From positions 1 to 64,000 of the forward strand of contig NZ_JACVPB010000006.1 of the NCBI RefSeq assembly GCF_018882085.1: a stretch of 64,000 nucleotides of DNA. Reading direction: 5' to 3'. The notes beneath the pieces were generated by a model. It was not told where the DNA came from. It did not search any database and saw only the letters and a program-made list of their open reading frames with translations. The translations under genes were made by a program, and so were the position numbers. The DNA is from Polynucleobacter sp. AP-Reno-20A-A9 (GTDB lineage Bacteria > Pseudomonadota > Gammaproteobacteria > Burkholderiales > Burkholderiaceae). Positions 38,851 through 47,984 of the stretch are shown here, in pieces (position 1 is the first letter of the stretch; each line of letters opens with the position of its first letter).

Positions 38851-38876
38851 AAAAGGGGTCTTCGGACCCCTTTTTG
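38851..38876 (+). terminator. Terminator after the MFS gene
   Basis: AAAAGGGGTC-TTCG-GACCCCTTTTT: ten-bp stem, TTCG tetraloop and a T-run. Confidence 0.93.
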
Positions 38877-38944
38877 TTTGCCTAAAATAAAGTAAAGCCA
38901 GTCAGCATCGGCTGGAGATGGAATTCAGATAAAATCCATCCATC

Positions 38945-39316
38945 ATGAACTCCTCCAAAAACCGCTTCGTTCACTGGATTGCTGCCTTAGCGATCGCAAT
39001 GAGCGCGCTTGCGCCAGCCGCATCTCAAGCAGTTTCAATGGCTAAGCATGGCGAAGGTTTTGCAATGGAGATTTGTTCTGTTGATGGCAGCAAGATGCAA
39101 ATCGATATTCAGGGTGATGGGCAAGACGTTGCCAATCAAATGCAGCCTTGTCCTTATTGCGTAGCCCAAAGTGTGATTACTCCGGCTTTTAATACCAATC
39201 TCAGTTTTAAGGCGCCGCAGACTTTAGCTCTGCTTCCGCAGCTTTTCTATCAATCACCCAAACCACTCGCCGTTTGGGTAACTCCACCTTCAGCAGCACC
39301 TCCAGTACAAGCCTAA
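38945..39316 (+). CDS. DUF2946 family exported protein
   Basis: A 123-residue protein with an N-terminal signal peptide (HWIAALAIAMSALAPAASQA), then EICSVDG and the CPYC motif in MQPCPYCVAQS, followed by a Pro-rich tail. This is the DUF2946 pattern, small periplasmic or membrane-tethered proteins often found beside TonB receptors for copper. Function is unknown; the paired cysteines could bind metal. It is the first gene of the copper locus, 80 bp before the receptor. Confidence 0.82.
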   Translation: MNSSKNRFVHWIAALAIAMSALAPAASQAVSMAKHGEGFAMEICSVDGSKMQIDIQGDGQDVANQMQPCPYCVAQSVITPAFNTNLSFKAPQTLALLPQLFYQSPKPLAVWVTPPSAAPPVQA

Positions 39317-39396
39317 AACTTTTTAGGGCATAGCTTAGCTATGTAGTTGGCAATAAGTTTATATCAAGATTGCCTTTGTAATGTGTGGAGAATTCA

Positions 39397-41586
39397 ATGT
39401 TGTTGCAGCAAAAGAAAATCAGCTTATGCATAGGGGTACTTTTTGGTTCGGCTTGCTTGAGTGCTCAAGCCCAAATTGCACCGCCACCGGACTATGATCA
39501 AAAGTTAAAAAGCGTTAGTGTAACGGCAACTCGTTCAGGCACGCCTCTAGATGAGATCCCCTTAAATACAACAGTTCTGACTAAAGAGGCTTTGGAAGTA
39601 GCTCCCGATCAAACAATCGATCAAATTTTAAAGAATGTCCCCGGTGTTATTTTGAATGACACGCCTTATTACCAAAAGGACCCAACAGGGCAGAGTATTA
39701 ATGTCCGCGGCCTAGGCAATGCGAGAACCTTGGTATTGATTGATGGCGTTCCAGCGAATGATGCTTTTTATGGCACGGTACAGTGGAACTTGGTGCCAAT
39801 GTCATCGATCGATTCGGTTGAGTTTATCCGCGGTGGTGTTTCTAGCTTGTGGGGTAACTATGGCATGGGTGGCGTGATTAATATCAAGACTAAGACGCCG
39901 GTGAATAGTCAGCAAGAAGCATCGGCGAGTTATGGGGCATTTGGTACCGGTAACGTAGCCGCTTCCAAGGATTTGATTGCCTCTGAAAATCTCCAACTAC
40001 GATTTTCAGCAGATTATTTCAATACCGATGGCTATCAAAATATCGCGACGATTTCACCGGCCTCACCAACCAGCATTAAGAATGGGCAGGGTGATGCTGC
40101 CTCACATAACTCCAACGTCAGAATGCAGGGCTATTTCAAAGCTACTCAAGACACTCATGGCTTCTTCCGCGTGGGTTATCACACAATGTCTGATCTTTCC
40201 TCAGGCTATGCCTTTGCAACCAACATCATGCAAGAGACAGATTTAGCGGGCGGCACAACAACTCGTCTGGACGAAAAGTCAAAAGTGGATGTCAATTTCT
40301 TCTACGAGAACACCGGTTTTAATAAGCAAAATGGTTCAACCTCAACCACTAAGTCAAATAATATTCCAGCCAATACGCCTTATATCAATGCGAACTATAA
40401 AGATCCTTACAGTACGGTTGGGGCTTCCGCCCAATACATCCAAGAGGTGACAGGTTTAATTGATCAGTATGTTGTCGGGGTGGATGCGCGGAATATTACC
40501 GGCTCAAATCAAACGAATAACTTGAATAACAATGGCACTTCAGCAGCAGTGAATTACGCCCAAGGACAGCAATCTTTTTACGGGCTCATGGGTCAGCTGA
40601 AGTCTAAGGCGGAATCCGTTCCGCTAGAGACAACCTTGGCTGCCCGTGTCGATCAGTGGAATAGTCAAACACCGACCAGTTATAACGCGGGTCCTAATGG
40701 CGCTAATCCCGCCTATCAAAATATTCCCAACCAAAGCAAGACTCAAGTGAGTCCGACGCTGGGCTTGTTATATAAGATGAATAAAGACTGGGATTTACGA
40801 TCAGCTGCTTACCAAGCTTTTCATGCCCCAGGCATGAACAACACTCTGCGCTCATACGGCTCCTCAACAGGCTATAGCTTTGCTAACCCCAACTTAACCC
40901 CCGAGACCATGACGGGTTACGAGGTCGGTACAGACTATCGCTGGAAGGGTGGCTTTGCCCAGCTCACTGCATTTAATAACTACATTCAGAATGCCGTAGC
41001 GAGTTACAACCTTTCTTCTAAGAGCGCCACAGACGTAGCGTTAGCTAAAAGCTTGTGTGGCGCCACTGGCAATCCACTCGCTGGTACGGGTAATATCGGA
41101 ATTTGTAATTCCACGAGCGTTAGTTATTACACCAATAACCAAAACCTTTTAAGTCAGGGTATTGAATTTCAGTTCCATCATGATATTAATTCGCAGTGGG
41201 CTGCAGATGCAAACTATGCATTTACGAGCACTAAGTTAACAATGAGTGCTACTAGCGATCCCATTAACAAGCAAGTTGGCGGCGTTCCTCAGAACATATT
41301 GGGTGGCGGTTTAACGTATTACCCTGTTCCACAGGCCAGCTTCACTACGACTGTTCGTTACATAGGCAGTTCTTGGATGAACACTGCCAATACTTTACCG
41401 GTGGCAGCTTATGCAGTAGTAGGATTGCGCGCTAACTACGAGATGACAAAAAACACCACTGTGTATGCTTCAGCGGTGAACTTGTTTAATCGCCAGTACA
41501 TTACCTTTGGTACCGGCAGTAATAATTCCAGCTACGTCATGGGCATGCCGCAAGCCATTTCTGTAGGTGCACGTATCATCTTCTAA
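39397..41586 (+). CDS. TonB-dependent outer-membrane receptor, probably copper
   Basis: A 729-residue beta-barrel receptor with signal peptide, a TonB-box-like VSVTATR after the signal, a plug domain (VPGVILNDTP..., INVRGLGNARTLVLIDGVPAN) and a C-terminal barrel ending in Phe (VGARIIF). The start at 39397 is supported by GGAG six bases upstream; the frame opens at 39385. The substrate is inferred from the neighbours, a TlpA-like thioredoxin and PCuAC, and from the absence of siderophore or cobalamin genes or riboswitch. Two bp separate it from the propeller gene. Confidence 0.88.
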   Translation: MLLQQKKISLCIGVLFGSACLSAQAQIAPPPDYDQKLKSVSVTATRSGTPLDEIPLNTTVLTKEALEVAPDQTIDQILKNVPGVILNDTPYYQKDPTGQSINVRGLGNARTLVLIDGVPANDAFYGTVQWNLVPMSSIDSVEFIRGGVSSLWGNYGMGGVINIKTKTPVNSQQEASASYGAFGTGNVAASKDLIASENLQLRFSADYFNTDGYQNIATISPASPTSIKNGQGDAASHNSNVRMQGYFKATQDTHGFFRVGYHTMSDLSSGYAFATNIMQETDLAGGTTTRLDEKSKVDVNFFYENTGFNKQNGSTSTTKSNNIPANTPYINANYKDPYSTVGASAQYIQEVTGLIDQYVVGVDARNITGSNQTNNLNNNGTSAAVNYAQGQQSFYGLMGQLKSKAESVPLETTLAARVDQWNSQTPTSYNAGPNGANPAYQNIPNQSKTQVSPTLGLLYKMNKDWDLRSAAYQAFHAPGMNNTLRSYGSSTGYSFANPNLTPETMTGYEVGTDYRWKGGFAQLTAFNNYIQNAVASYNLSSKSATDVALAKSLCGATGNPLAGTGNIGICNSTSVSYYTNNQNLLSQGIEFQFHHDINSQWAADANYAFTSTKLTMSATSDPINKQVGGVPQNILGGGLTYYPVPQASFTTTVRYIGSSWMNTANTLPVAAYAVVGLRANYEMTKNTTVYASAVNLFNRQYITFGTGSNNSSYVMGMPQAISVGARIIF

Positions 41587-41588
41587 TC

Positions 41589-42839
41589 ATGAATCCAATC
41601 CCGCACTCTTTTAATCGGTTCTTATTGCTTAGCGCGCTTCTCTTGGAGTTGCTTGGTGGCGCCGCACAAGCCCAAATGCAAATGGATCACTCGTCCTCTA
41701 TGGCTAGCCCAAAGCCTAGTAATGTCTGCCAAAGTGCCGGCCTAGAGTGCGCCAATGCTGCAACTCCATTCTTTACCCAAGATGGAAAGCTGCTGTTGTC
41801 ATGGACAGCCAATGGTATGGTGTCCGTTGCACAGTCATCTGATGCGGGAAAGACATTTTCACCAGCAGTCAAAGTTGCTGAGCACGGGAAGTCATTAGAT
41901 GCTGGCGCGGATGCACGTCCGCAAATCGTGGCCGACCAGAAGGGAAATATCTTTTTGGCTTATGCATTTTTTAAAGACACCAATTGGAACGCACAAATCA
42001 ATACCGCTAGATCAACCGATGGGGCAAAGACGTTTACTAGCCCAGAGTCCCTGGTAAATGACAGCTCTAGTCAGCGCTTCCCATCGGTGTTGATCAGGTC
42101 GGATGGCGATATTTTTATCTCATGGATAGATAAGCGTTTAGTTTCTGCGGTAAAGCAGGGTGGTCAGAAACGTCTTGGTGGTTCCGTTGCCTACTCTTTC
42201 TCTCAAGATGGTGGCAAAAACTTTCAGGCAGAACGCATTGCTAATGAGAGTAGCTGCGAGTGCTGTCGGATCGGGGGCAGTCTTGATCCAAATGGAAATC
42301 CAGTGCTGGCATACAGAGCAATATTTCCTGGGGGTATTCGGGATCAGGCCAGTCAAGTGATTTCAGCTTCCGGTGCTGGACCGATTCGCAAGGTAGCCGA
42401 TGACGACTGGAAGACTGATGCTTGCCCACATCATGGACCATCCATAGCAGTATCAAGTGCTGGTACATTCCATGTGGCCTGGTATACCCAGGGCAGTAAG
42501 CGCTCTGGAGTGTTTTATGCAAACTCCATCAATCAAGGCGCCACCTATTCAAAACCAAGTCGTATTGGATCTGAGGGGGCCAATGTTTCCAGACCATATC
42601 TATTTGCATCAGGCCAGCAAGTTTGGTTGGCGTGGAAAGAGTTTGATGGCGTGCAATCTACCGTATATTTAAAAGAATCTAGCGATGATGGAAAAAATTG
42701 GATGGCGCCTAAAACGATATCCAGCACATTAGGCTATAGCGATCATCCATTGTTGTTAGCTCAAGGCAGAAATGTATTTTTATCTTGGCTTACACGCAAT
42801 GATGGATACCAACTAATTAATATTGGACAAAAGCAATGA
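41589..42839 (+). CDS. Exported Cys/His-containing beta-propeller (BNR/sialidase-fold)
   Basis: A 416-residue protein with a signal peptide cut near ...AAQAQM and a Met/His-rich mature N-terminus (QMQMDHSS). Repeated Ser-x-Asp-x-Gly-x-x-(F/W) Asp-box motifs (SSDAGKTF, STDGAKTF, SQDGGKNF, SSDDGKNW) mark a propeller of sialidase fold. Unlike sialidases it carries CECC (Cys223, 225, 226) and CPHH (Cys279, His281, His282), possible metal ligands, and lacks an obvious sialidase Arg triad. It lies between the receptor and the thioredoxin, overlapping the latter by 4 bp, so a periplasmic copper-handling role is inferred. The label exo-alpha-sialidase would be misleading. Confidence 0.8.
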   Translation: MNPIPHSFNRFLLLSALLLELLGGAAQAQMQMDHSSSMASPKPSNVCQSAGLECANAATPFFTQDGKLLLSWTANGMVSVAQSSDAGKTFSPAVKVAEHGKSLDAGADARPQIVADQKGNIFLAYAFFKDTNWNAQINTARSTDGAKTFTSPESLVNDSSSQRFPSVLIRSDGDIFISWIDKRLVSAVKQGGQKRLGGSVAYSFSQDGGKNFQAERIANESSCECCRIGGSLDPNGNPVLAYRAIFPGGIRDQASQVISASGAGPIRKVADDDWKTDACPHHGPSIAVSSAGTFHVAWYTQGSKRSGVFYANSINQGATYSKPSRIGSEGANVSRPYLFASGQQVWLAWKEFDGVQSTVYLKESSDDGKNWMAPKTISSTLGYSDHPLLLAQGRNVFLSWLTRNDGYQLINIGQKQ

Positions 42840-43312
42840 GAAGATTTTTTTTAATTCTTATCCTAAGTCTATCGATGACTGGTTTAGTTTTCGCTGATAC
42901 TGGCTCGCTTAAACCTTTTCAAGCTGGGGATTGGAAATCCATCATTAAGGCTGCTAATGGCGGACCTCTGGCTATCAATTTTTGGGGTGTGACTTGCCCA
43001 TCTTGTGTCAAAGAGTTGCCGCAATGGGGCGGTTTCTTAAAAAGAAATCCAACTGCGAAAGTAATTTTTATTCAAGTGGATGATGTTTCAATCGAATCCA
43101 TCAAAAAGATGTTGAGTAAAGCGGATCTCGGAAATGCTGATAATTATTATGTAGCAGTCCCATTTGATGAGCGCTTACGTTATGAAATTGATCCAAAATG
43201 GCATGGTGAAACACCCACCACCATAGTGATTGATAAAAATGGCAAAGTCACTAGAAAAACAGGCTTAGTTGACTTTCAGCAATTGCAAAACACTTTGATA
43301 GTAAAACCATAA
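42836..43312 (+). CDS. TlpA/ResA-like periplasmic thioredoxin
   Basis: A 158-residue exported thioredoxin-fold protein with a signal peptide (MRRFFLILILSLSMTGLVFA) and the active site WGVTCPSCVKE (Cys54, Cys57), with cis-Pro in GETPTTIVID. TlpA-type proteins reduce cysteines in copper-binding partners and CuA-site proteins. It overlaps the propeller gene by 4 bp, whose cysteines are plausible clients. Confidence 0.9.
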   Translation: MRRFFLILILSLSMTGLVFADTGSLKPFQAGDWKSIIKAANGGPLAINFWGVTCPSCVKELPQWGGFLKRNPTAKVIFIQVDDVSIESIKKMLSKADLGNADNYYVAVPFDERLRYEIDPKWHGETPTTIVIDKNGKVTRKTGLVDFQQLQNTLIVKP

Positions 43313-43351
43313 TTCAATGAATCGCTTTTCAATTACCGGGAGAATGTAGAT

Positions 43352-43828
43352 ATGAAGAAAAAACTTTTAGCCACAATGTGCGCTGTTGTGGGGATGTCTT
43401 TGGTAGGAGCGGCATGGGCGCAGAATGTCTCCAAAACGGTCACTACTAATGCAATCAAAATTGAAGATGCCTATACTCGCGCTACAGTTCCTGGCCAGCA
43501 AGTAGCCGGCGGCTTTATGAAGATTGAAAATAAAGGCGCCGCAGATCAACTGATCTCTGCTAGCTCACCTGTTGCAGGTGAAGTGCAGATCCATGAGATG
43601 GCAATGGAGGGCAATGTGATGAAGATGCGTCAAGTGAAAGATATTGCCGTACCAGCGGGTGGTGCTGTTGAATTAAAACCTGGCGGTCTACATTTAATGT
43701 TTTTGAATATTAAAGCCCCATTAGCAGCAGGTGAAACTATTCCTGTGAAGCTGAGGTTTGCCAAGGCAGGCGATGTTGAGGTCAAGATGCCAGTCAATGC
43801 AATGGGTGCTGGAGCTATGAAGCATTAA
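43352..43828 (+). CDS. Copper chaperone PCu(A)C
   Basis: A 158-residue periplasmic copper chaperone that delivers Cu(I), typically to the CuA or CuB site of cytochrome oxidase. After a signal peptide ending AWAQ, the metal-binding motif H-x10-M-x21-H-x-M is exact: His81, Met92, His114, Met116 (in IHEMAMEG and GGLHLMF). It ends with a His. It is the last gene of the copper locus and is followed by a strong terminator. Confidence 0.95.
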   Translation: MKKKLLATMCAVVGMSLVGAAWAQNVSKTVTTNAIKIEDAYTRATVPGQQVAGGFMKIENKGAADQLISASSPVAGEVQIHEMAMEGNVMKMRQVKDIAVPAGGAVELKPGGLHLMFLNIKAPLAAGETIPVKLRFAKAGDVEVKMPVNAMGAGAMKH

Positions 43829-43855
43829 GCAATAAGTTAATGTATTAAAGGCAAT

Positions 43856-43888
43856 AAAAAAGCCCCTAGTTTTACTTAGGGGCTTTTT
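43856..43888. terminator. Bidirectional terminator between the PCuAC gene and ilvD
   Basis: GCCCCTA / TAGGGGC stem around an eight-base loop, with A-runs on the left and T-runs on the right; serves the convergent copper locus and ilvD. Confidence 0.92.
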
Positions 43889-43913
43889 CTTTTAAGGCGT
43901 TTACTTTGCTAAC

Positions 43914-45605
43914 TTAGTCGCCCAAGTTCAGGTCAGTTACAGCGCCTTTACTTGCAGTACTTGCCAGACGAGCATATTTTGCTAATAGGCCGCGGGTATA
44001 GCGAGGTTTAGGTTGCACCCAAGCTGCGCGACGCTTTGCAATTTCTGCTTCATCAACGTTCAATTGAATGAGCAGCTGATGAGCATCAATAGTCACTGAG
44101 TCACCTTCGTTAATGAGGGCAATGGTGCCGCCTACATAGGCTTCAGGAGCTACGTGACCCACAACCATACCCCAGGTGCCACCAGAGAAGCGACCGTCAG
44201 TGATGAGGCCAACAGACTCACCTAAACCTTGGCCAACGAGGGCAGAGGTTGGGGCAAGCATTTCACGCATACCAGGACCGCCTTTAGGACCTTCGTAACG
44301 AATCACAACGATGTCACCATCCTTGATCTTTTGGGCCATGATGGCCGCCATTGCGTCATCTTCAGAATCAAATACACGGGCTGGACCAGTGATCGATGGG
44401 TTCTTTAGCCCAGTAATCTTCGCTACGCAACCTTCTGGTGAAATATTGCCCTTCAGAATTGCCAAGTGACCTTGTTTGTACAAAGGATTGTCTAAGGTAC
44501 GAATTACTTTTTGGTCAGCGCGAGGTACTGATGGAACATCTTTCAATACTTCAGCAATAGTTTTGCCAGTAATGGTCATGCAATCACCATGGAGCAATCC
44601 ACCATCGAGCAAAATCTTCATTACTTGTGGAATGCCGCCCGCTTGATGCAAATCAGTTGCAAGGTAAGTGCCCGATGGTTTCATATCAACGATCACAGGA
44701 ACGCGTTTGCGAATGCGCTCAAAGTCATCGATTGTCCAGTCGATTTCAGCTGCGCTGGTAATAGCCAAGAAATGCAATACCGCGTTCGTTGAGCCACCAA
44801 CTGCCATGATTACGCTAACTGCATTCTCAATCGATTTTTTAGTGATGATGTCGCGTGGGCGCAGATTATTTTTGACGGCCTCAACCAAGACGCGCGCTGA
44901 TTCGGCAGCGCTCGCTACTTTTTCAGCATCAACGTTTGCCATCGTAGAAGAGTAAGGCAAGCTCATGCCTAAAGCCTCAAATGAAGAGCTCATGGTGTTC
45001 GCTGTATACATGCCACCACAAGAGCCGCTACCTGGGCAGGCATGTTGTTCAACACCTTTTAAATCTTCTTCACTCAATCGGCCGGAAGTAAATTCACCAA
45101 CTGCTTCAAATGCAGAAACAATATTCAGTTCCTTGCCTTTGTAATGGCCCGGCTTAATTGTGCCGCCATAGACATAGATGCCAGGTACATTCGTGCGGGC
45201 TAAAGCCATCATGCCGCCAGGCATATTTTTATCGCAGCCACCAATGACCACTACGCCATCTTGCCAAAGGCCGTTTACGCAAACTTCAATACTGTCAGCA
45301 ATCACCTCGCGTGAGACGAGGGAATATTTCATACCCTCAGTACCCATACCGATACCATCGGAAACGGTTGGCGTACCAAACACTTGTGCTTTTGCGCCAG
45401 CCGCTTCTAGTGCTTCAACAGCGGCATCAGCTAGTTTTTGTAAACCGCTGTTACATGGTGTGATGGTGGAGTGACCATTCGCAACCCCAACCATTGGCTT
45501 TACGAAATCCTTTTCTTCGTAACCCATTGCGTAATACATCGAACGATTAGGTGCGCGAGCGACCCCTTCGGTGACCATGCGCGAGCGTTCATTAAGGCGT
45601 TTCAT
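43914..45605 (-). CDS. ilvD: Dihydroxy-acid dehydratase
   Basis: Iron-sulfur enzyme in valine, isoleucine and leucine synthesis. The 563-residue product has the cluster-binding motifs [22 protein letters not shown] and [17 protein letters not shown], and the C-terminal [15 protein letters not shown]. It is the short (about 560) form, as in many bacteria with a [2Fe-2S]-type enzyme. GGAG precedes the ATG. No other ilv gene is adjacent. Confidence 0.97.
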   Translation of the reverse strand: MKRLNERSRMVTEGVARAPNRSMYYAMGYEEKDFVKPMVGVANGHSTITPCNSGLQKLADAAVEALEAAGAKAQVFGTPTVSDGIGMGTEGMKYSLVSREVIADSIEVCVNGLWQDGVVVIGGCDKNMPGGMMALARTNVPGIYVYGGTIKPGHYKGKELNIVSAFEAVGEFTSGRLSEEDLKGVEQHACPGSGSCGGMYTANTMSSSFEALGMSLPYSSTMANVDAEKVASAAESARVLVEAVKNNLRPRDIITKKSIENAVSVIMAVGGSTNAVLHFLAITSAAEIDWTIDDFERIRKRVPVIVDMKPSGTYLATDLHQAGGIPQVMKILLDGGLLHGDCMTITGKTIAEVLKDVPSVPRADQKVIRTLDNPLYKQGHLAILKGNISPEGCVAKITGLKNPSITGPARVFDSEDDAMAAIMAQKIKDGDIVVIRYEGPKGGPGMREMLAPTSALVGQGLGESVGLITDGRFSGGTWGMVVGHVAPEAYVGGTIALINEGDSVTIDAHQLLIQLNVDEAEIAKRRAAWVQPKPRYTRGLLAKYARLASTASKGAVTDLNLGD

Positions 45606-45744
45606 GCTTATTACTCCAGAAAAGGTTTGTGTCGAAAGGCTCTATTGTGCCGTGAGATGGCCTAAAAGGTGTCTTAGATGGAAGAGGGGGTGTAAGCCCA
45701 ATATAAATGCTGCACTGCAATACAAAATACCAATGAAATCATGG

Positions 45745-45785
45745 ATTTAGATCTAAATACTAGCTAAATAGCTAATAGCCTAGTA
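45745..45785 (+). promoter_or_regulatory. Cluster of A/T-rich palindromes upstream of the fixJ-like gene
   Basis: A perfect 14-bp palindrome ATTTAGATCTAAAT (45745-45758) is followed by TACTAG...CTAGTA (45759-45785) enclosing TAGCTA-AA-TAGCTA (45761-45774). Such nested dyads resemble binding sites for a dimeric regulator, possibly the downstream gene product itself. Confidence 0.45.
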
Positions 45786-45835
45786 AAAGATGCTGCAGTA
45801 CATTAGGGTATCGATAACTATTTCCTTTGAATTCA

Positions 45836-46465
45836 ATGACTAAAGTCGGCCATATATACCTGATTGATGATGATGAATCCATGCGCATTTCTCTTTCGAG
45901 AATGCTGAGGGAATTGGGTTATCTTGTTGAAGACTATGCATCTGCCGCAGTTTTCTTGGAAAAATCCGTACCAGTCTCGCCGGCAGTCATCCTCTTGGAT
46001 ATGCAGATGCCAGATATGACTGGCCTAGATTTGCAGGAAAGACTTCAAAAGCACGGCCGCAAGACGCCTATCATTTTTGTTAGCGGTCAAAGTCATCCAC
46101 ATCAAATCGTTCAGGGTCTCAAGAGGGGGGCGGTAGATTTCTTATTCAAGCCATTTAATCTGGAAGAGCTCTTAAAGGCAGTTGCAGACGCAATCGACTT
46201 CGATAGCCGTCAGTTGAAGAGGGTTTCTTTGGATGTTGAAGCTAAGAAAGACTACGAAAGTCTCACTCCTAGAGAGCGTGAGGTATGTGGATGGCTTATT
46301 AAGGGCCTTCTAAACAAGGATATAGCCGTAAAGCTAGGAACTACCGATGCCACCATTAAGGTCCATAAGGCTAGGGTGATGGACAAAATGCATGCGGATT
46401 CTCTTCAGATGTTGGTCAAGAAGTATTTAGAGTCTAACCTTGAGAATCATCCATTAAGCAGTTAG
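45836..46465 (+). CDS. FixJ/NarL-type response regulator, orphan
   Basis: A 209-residue two-domain regulator: receiver domain with the acidic pocket DDDES (11-15), phosphoacceptor Asp55 in LLDMQMPDMTG and the Lys of LFKPF near residue 105, then a LuxR-type DNA-binding domain (LTPREREVCGWLIKGLLNKDIA, TIKVHKARVMDKM). Output domain and linker match FixJ-family proteins. No sensor kinase lies nearby, so the partner is unknown. The ATG at 45836 is preferred over a TTG three codons upstream; no strong ribosome site precedes either. Confidence 0.9.
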   Translation: MTKVGHIYLIDDDESMRISLSRMLRELGYLVEDYASAAVFLEKSVPVSPAVILLDMQMPDMTGLDLQERLQKHGRKTPIIFVSGQSHPHQIVQGLKRGAVDFLFKPFNLEELLKAVADAIDFDSRQLKRVSLDVEAKKDYESLTPREREVCGWLIKGLLNKDIAVKLGTTDATIKVHKARVMDKMHADSLQMLVKKYLESNLENHPLSS

Positions 46466-46543
46466 CTTACTGGCTAATTACCCTAGCACCTATTTGGTAT
46501 TACTATCAATCTTGTTACTTTCAAATGAGATGGTTACTGCGCA

Positions 46544-47539
46544 GTGAATAAACCAGTCAAACTCCCCGAGATTCGCAAAGAGGCATTTACTAAGGCTAGA
46601 GAAAGTCTTGGTCTGAGCACGAAAGATCTTTCGGGAATGGCCTGTCTATCTGTTCGTCAAATTGAGCAGATTGAAAATGGTGAAAGCAGCAGTTTCTATG
46701 GTGCTCAAGTGAAGTTCACGGCAGCAAAAAAAGTAGCCGGTCTATTAAAAATCACGCCAGAAGATGCATTTGATTTTTCCGGTGTCACGCAGCCCGTTAA
46801 AGCAGTTGAAGTAGATGAGAAATTGCAGGGGAAGACAAAATCTTCTGCAGTAGAGAAAAAGACGAAGTCCGAAAAAGCAAAAGTAGAAGAGGCTAGCCCT
46901 GTAGCGGTAGTGAAAGTGTCAGAGCCAAACTCTGAGAAGGTCACTGCTAGTAAAATCTCACAAAAAGCGATCGACTACAGCGAGAAATCAAAAGCTTCGG
47001 TAGATTCAAAAAAGAAACTATTCTTACTGTTTTCAATTGGCGCAGCGCTAATTTTTTCTGTAGTGAACTTACGCCCACTATTTTTTCCTGAGCCAGTTAA
47101 AGAAGAGGTTGTCGTTATTCAAGAGGTGGCACAAGAGCCTGCCCCGGCCGATGCTTCGTTAGCTACTCCAGAGCCAACCCCGGTAACCGTTTCGACTGAA
47201 TGCCCGCCCGCAGACGCTTCGGCTCTCAGTTACAAGCCGGACGCGCCTAAAAAAGCTGGCGATATGGTTTATCTGCAATCAAAGACTGCTCAAACAGTTT
47301 GCGTGGTGGATGCAAGTGGCAAGACCCAGAGTAAAACTTTGGAGCCAGGTGTTGGAGTGAGTGTCTTTGGTAAGCCACCATTGAAGGTATTAACTGGCGG
47401 CTTGAATCAGGTTGATTTGTACTACCAGGGTGCGAAAGTTCGTATTGGTAATTCGGCTGGCAAGACAATTAATTTGGAGCCGGCTGAAATCATTCAGCCT
47501 GCAGCACCATCAATATCTTTAGATTCTCAGCTGCGTTGA
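46544..47539 (+). CDS. RodZ-like membrane protein with N-terminal helix-turn-helix
   Basis: A 331-residue single-pass protein starting at GTG. Order: HTH_25-type helix-turn-helix (15-75, RESLGLSTKDLSGMACLSVRQIEQIE), a Lys/Glu/Ser-rich linker (95-160), a transmembrane helix (LFLLFSIGAALIFSVV) and a C-terminal periplasmic region ending in a DUF4115-like domain (VFGKPPLKVLTGGLNQVDLYYQG). That is the RodZ arrangement, although true RodZ binds MreB for rod shape. No mre genes are here, so this may be a second, sensor-like RodZ homologue. Confidence in the architecture is high, in the role low. Confidence 0.75.
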   Translation: MNKPVKLPEIRKEAFTKARESLGLSTKDLSGMACLSVRQIEQIENGESSSFYGAQVKFTAAKKVAGLLKITPEDAFDFSGVTQPVKAVEVDEKLQGKTKSSAVEKKTKSEKAKVEEASPVAVVKVSEPNSEKVTASKISQKAIDYSEKSKASVDSKKKLFLLFSIGAALIFSVVNLRPLFFPEPVKEEVVVIQEVAQEPAPADASLATPEPTPVTVSTECPPADASALSYKPDAPKKAGDMVYLQSKTAQTVCVVDASGKTQSKTLEPGVGVSVFGKPPLKVLTGGLNQVDLYYQGAKVRIGNSAGKTINLEPAEIIQPAAPSISLDSQLR

Positions 47540-47574
47540 GAAGCTGAGAAGTTCAGCATGTTTAATGCAGTAGA

Positions 47575-47922
<348 letters not shown>

Positions 47923-47984
47923 CTAATGCAGTAATCATACCTAGAACTTGAATCGCATGCCAAAAATCCGGCAGTTTGTATGGA

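Noticed and set aside
38878..38944. Cobalamin riboswitch controlling the TonB receptor
   Set aside because: The gap is too short for the element and lacks a B12-box-like motif.
41589..42839. Annotation as an exo-alpha-sialidase
   Set aside because: Only Asp-box propeller repeats support it; the catalytic Arg triad and Tyr/Glu pair are not evident and the gene sits in a copper locus.
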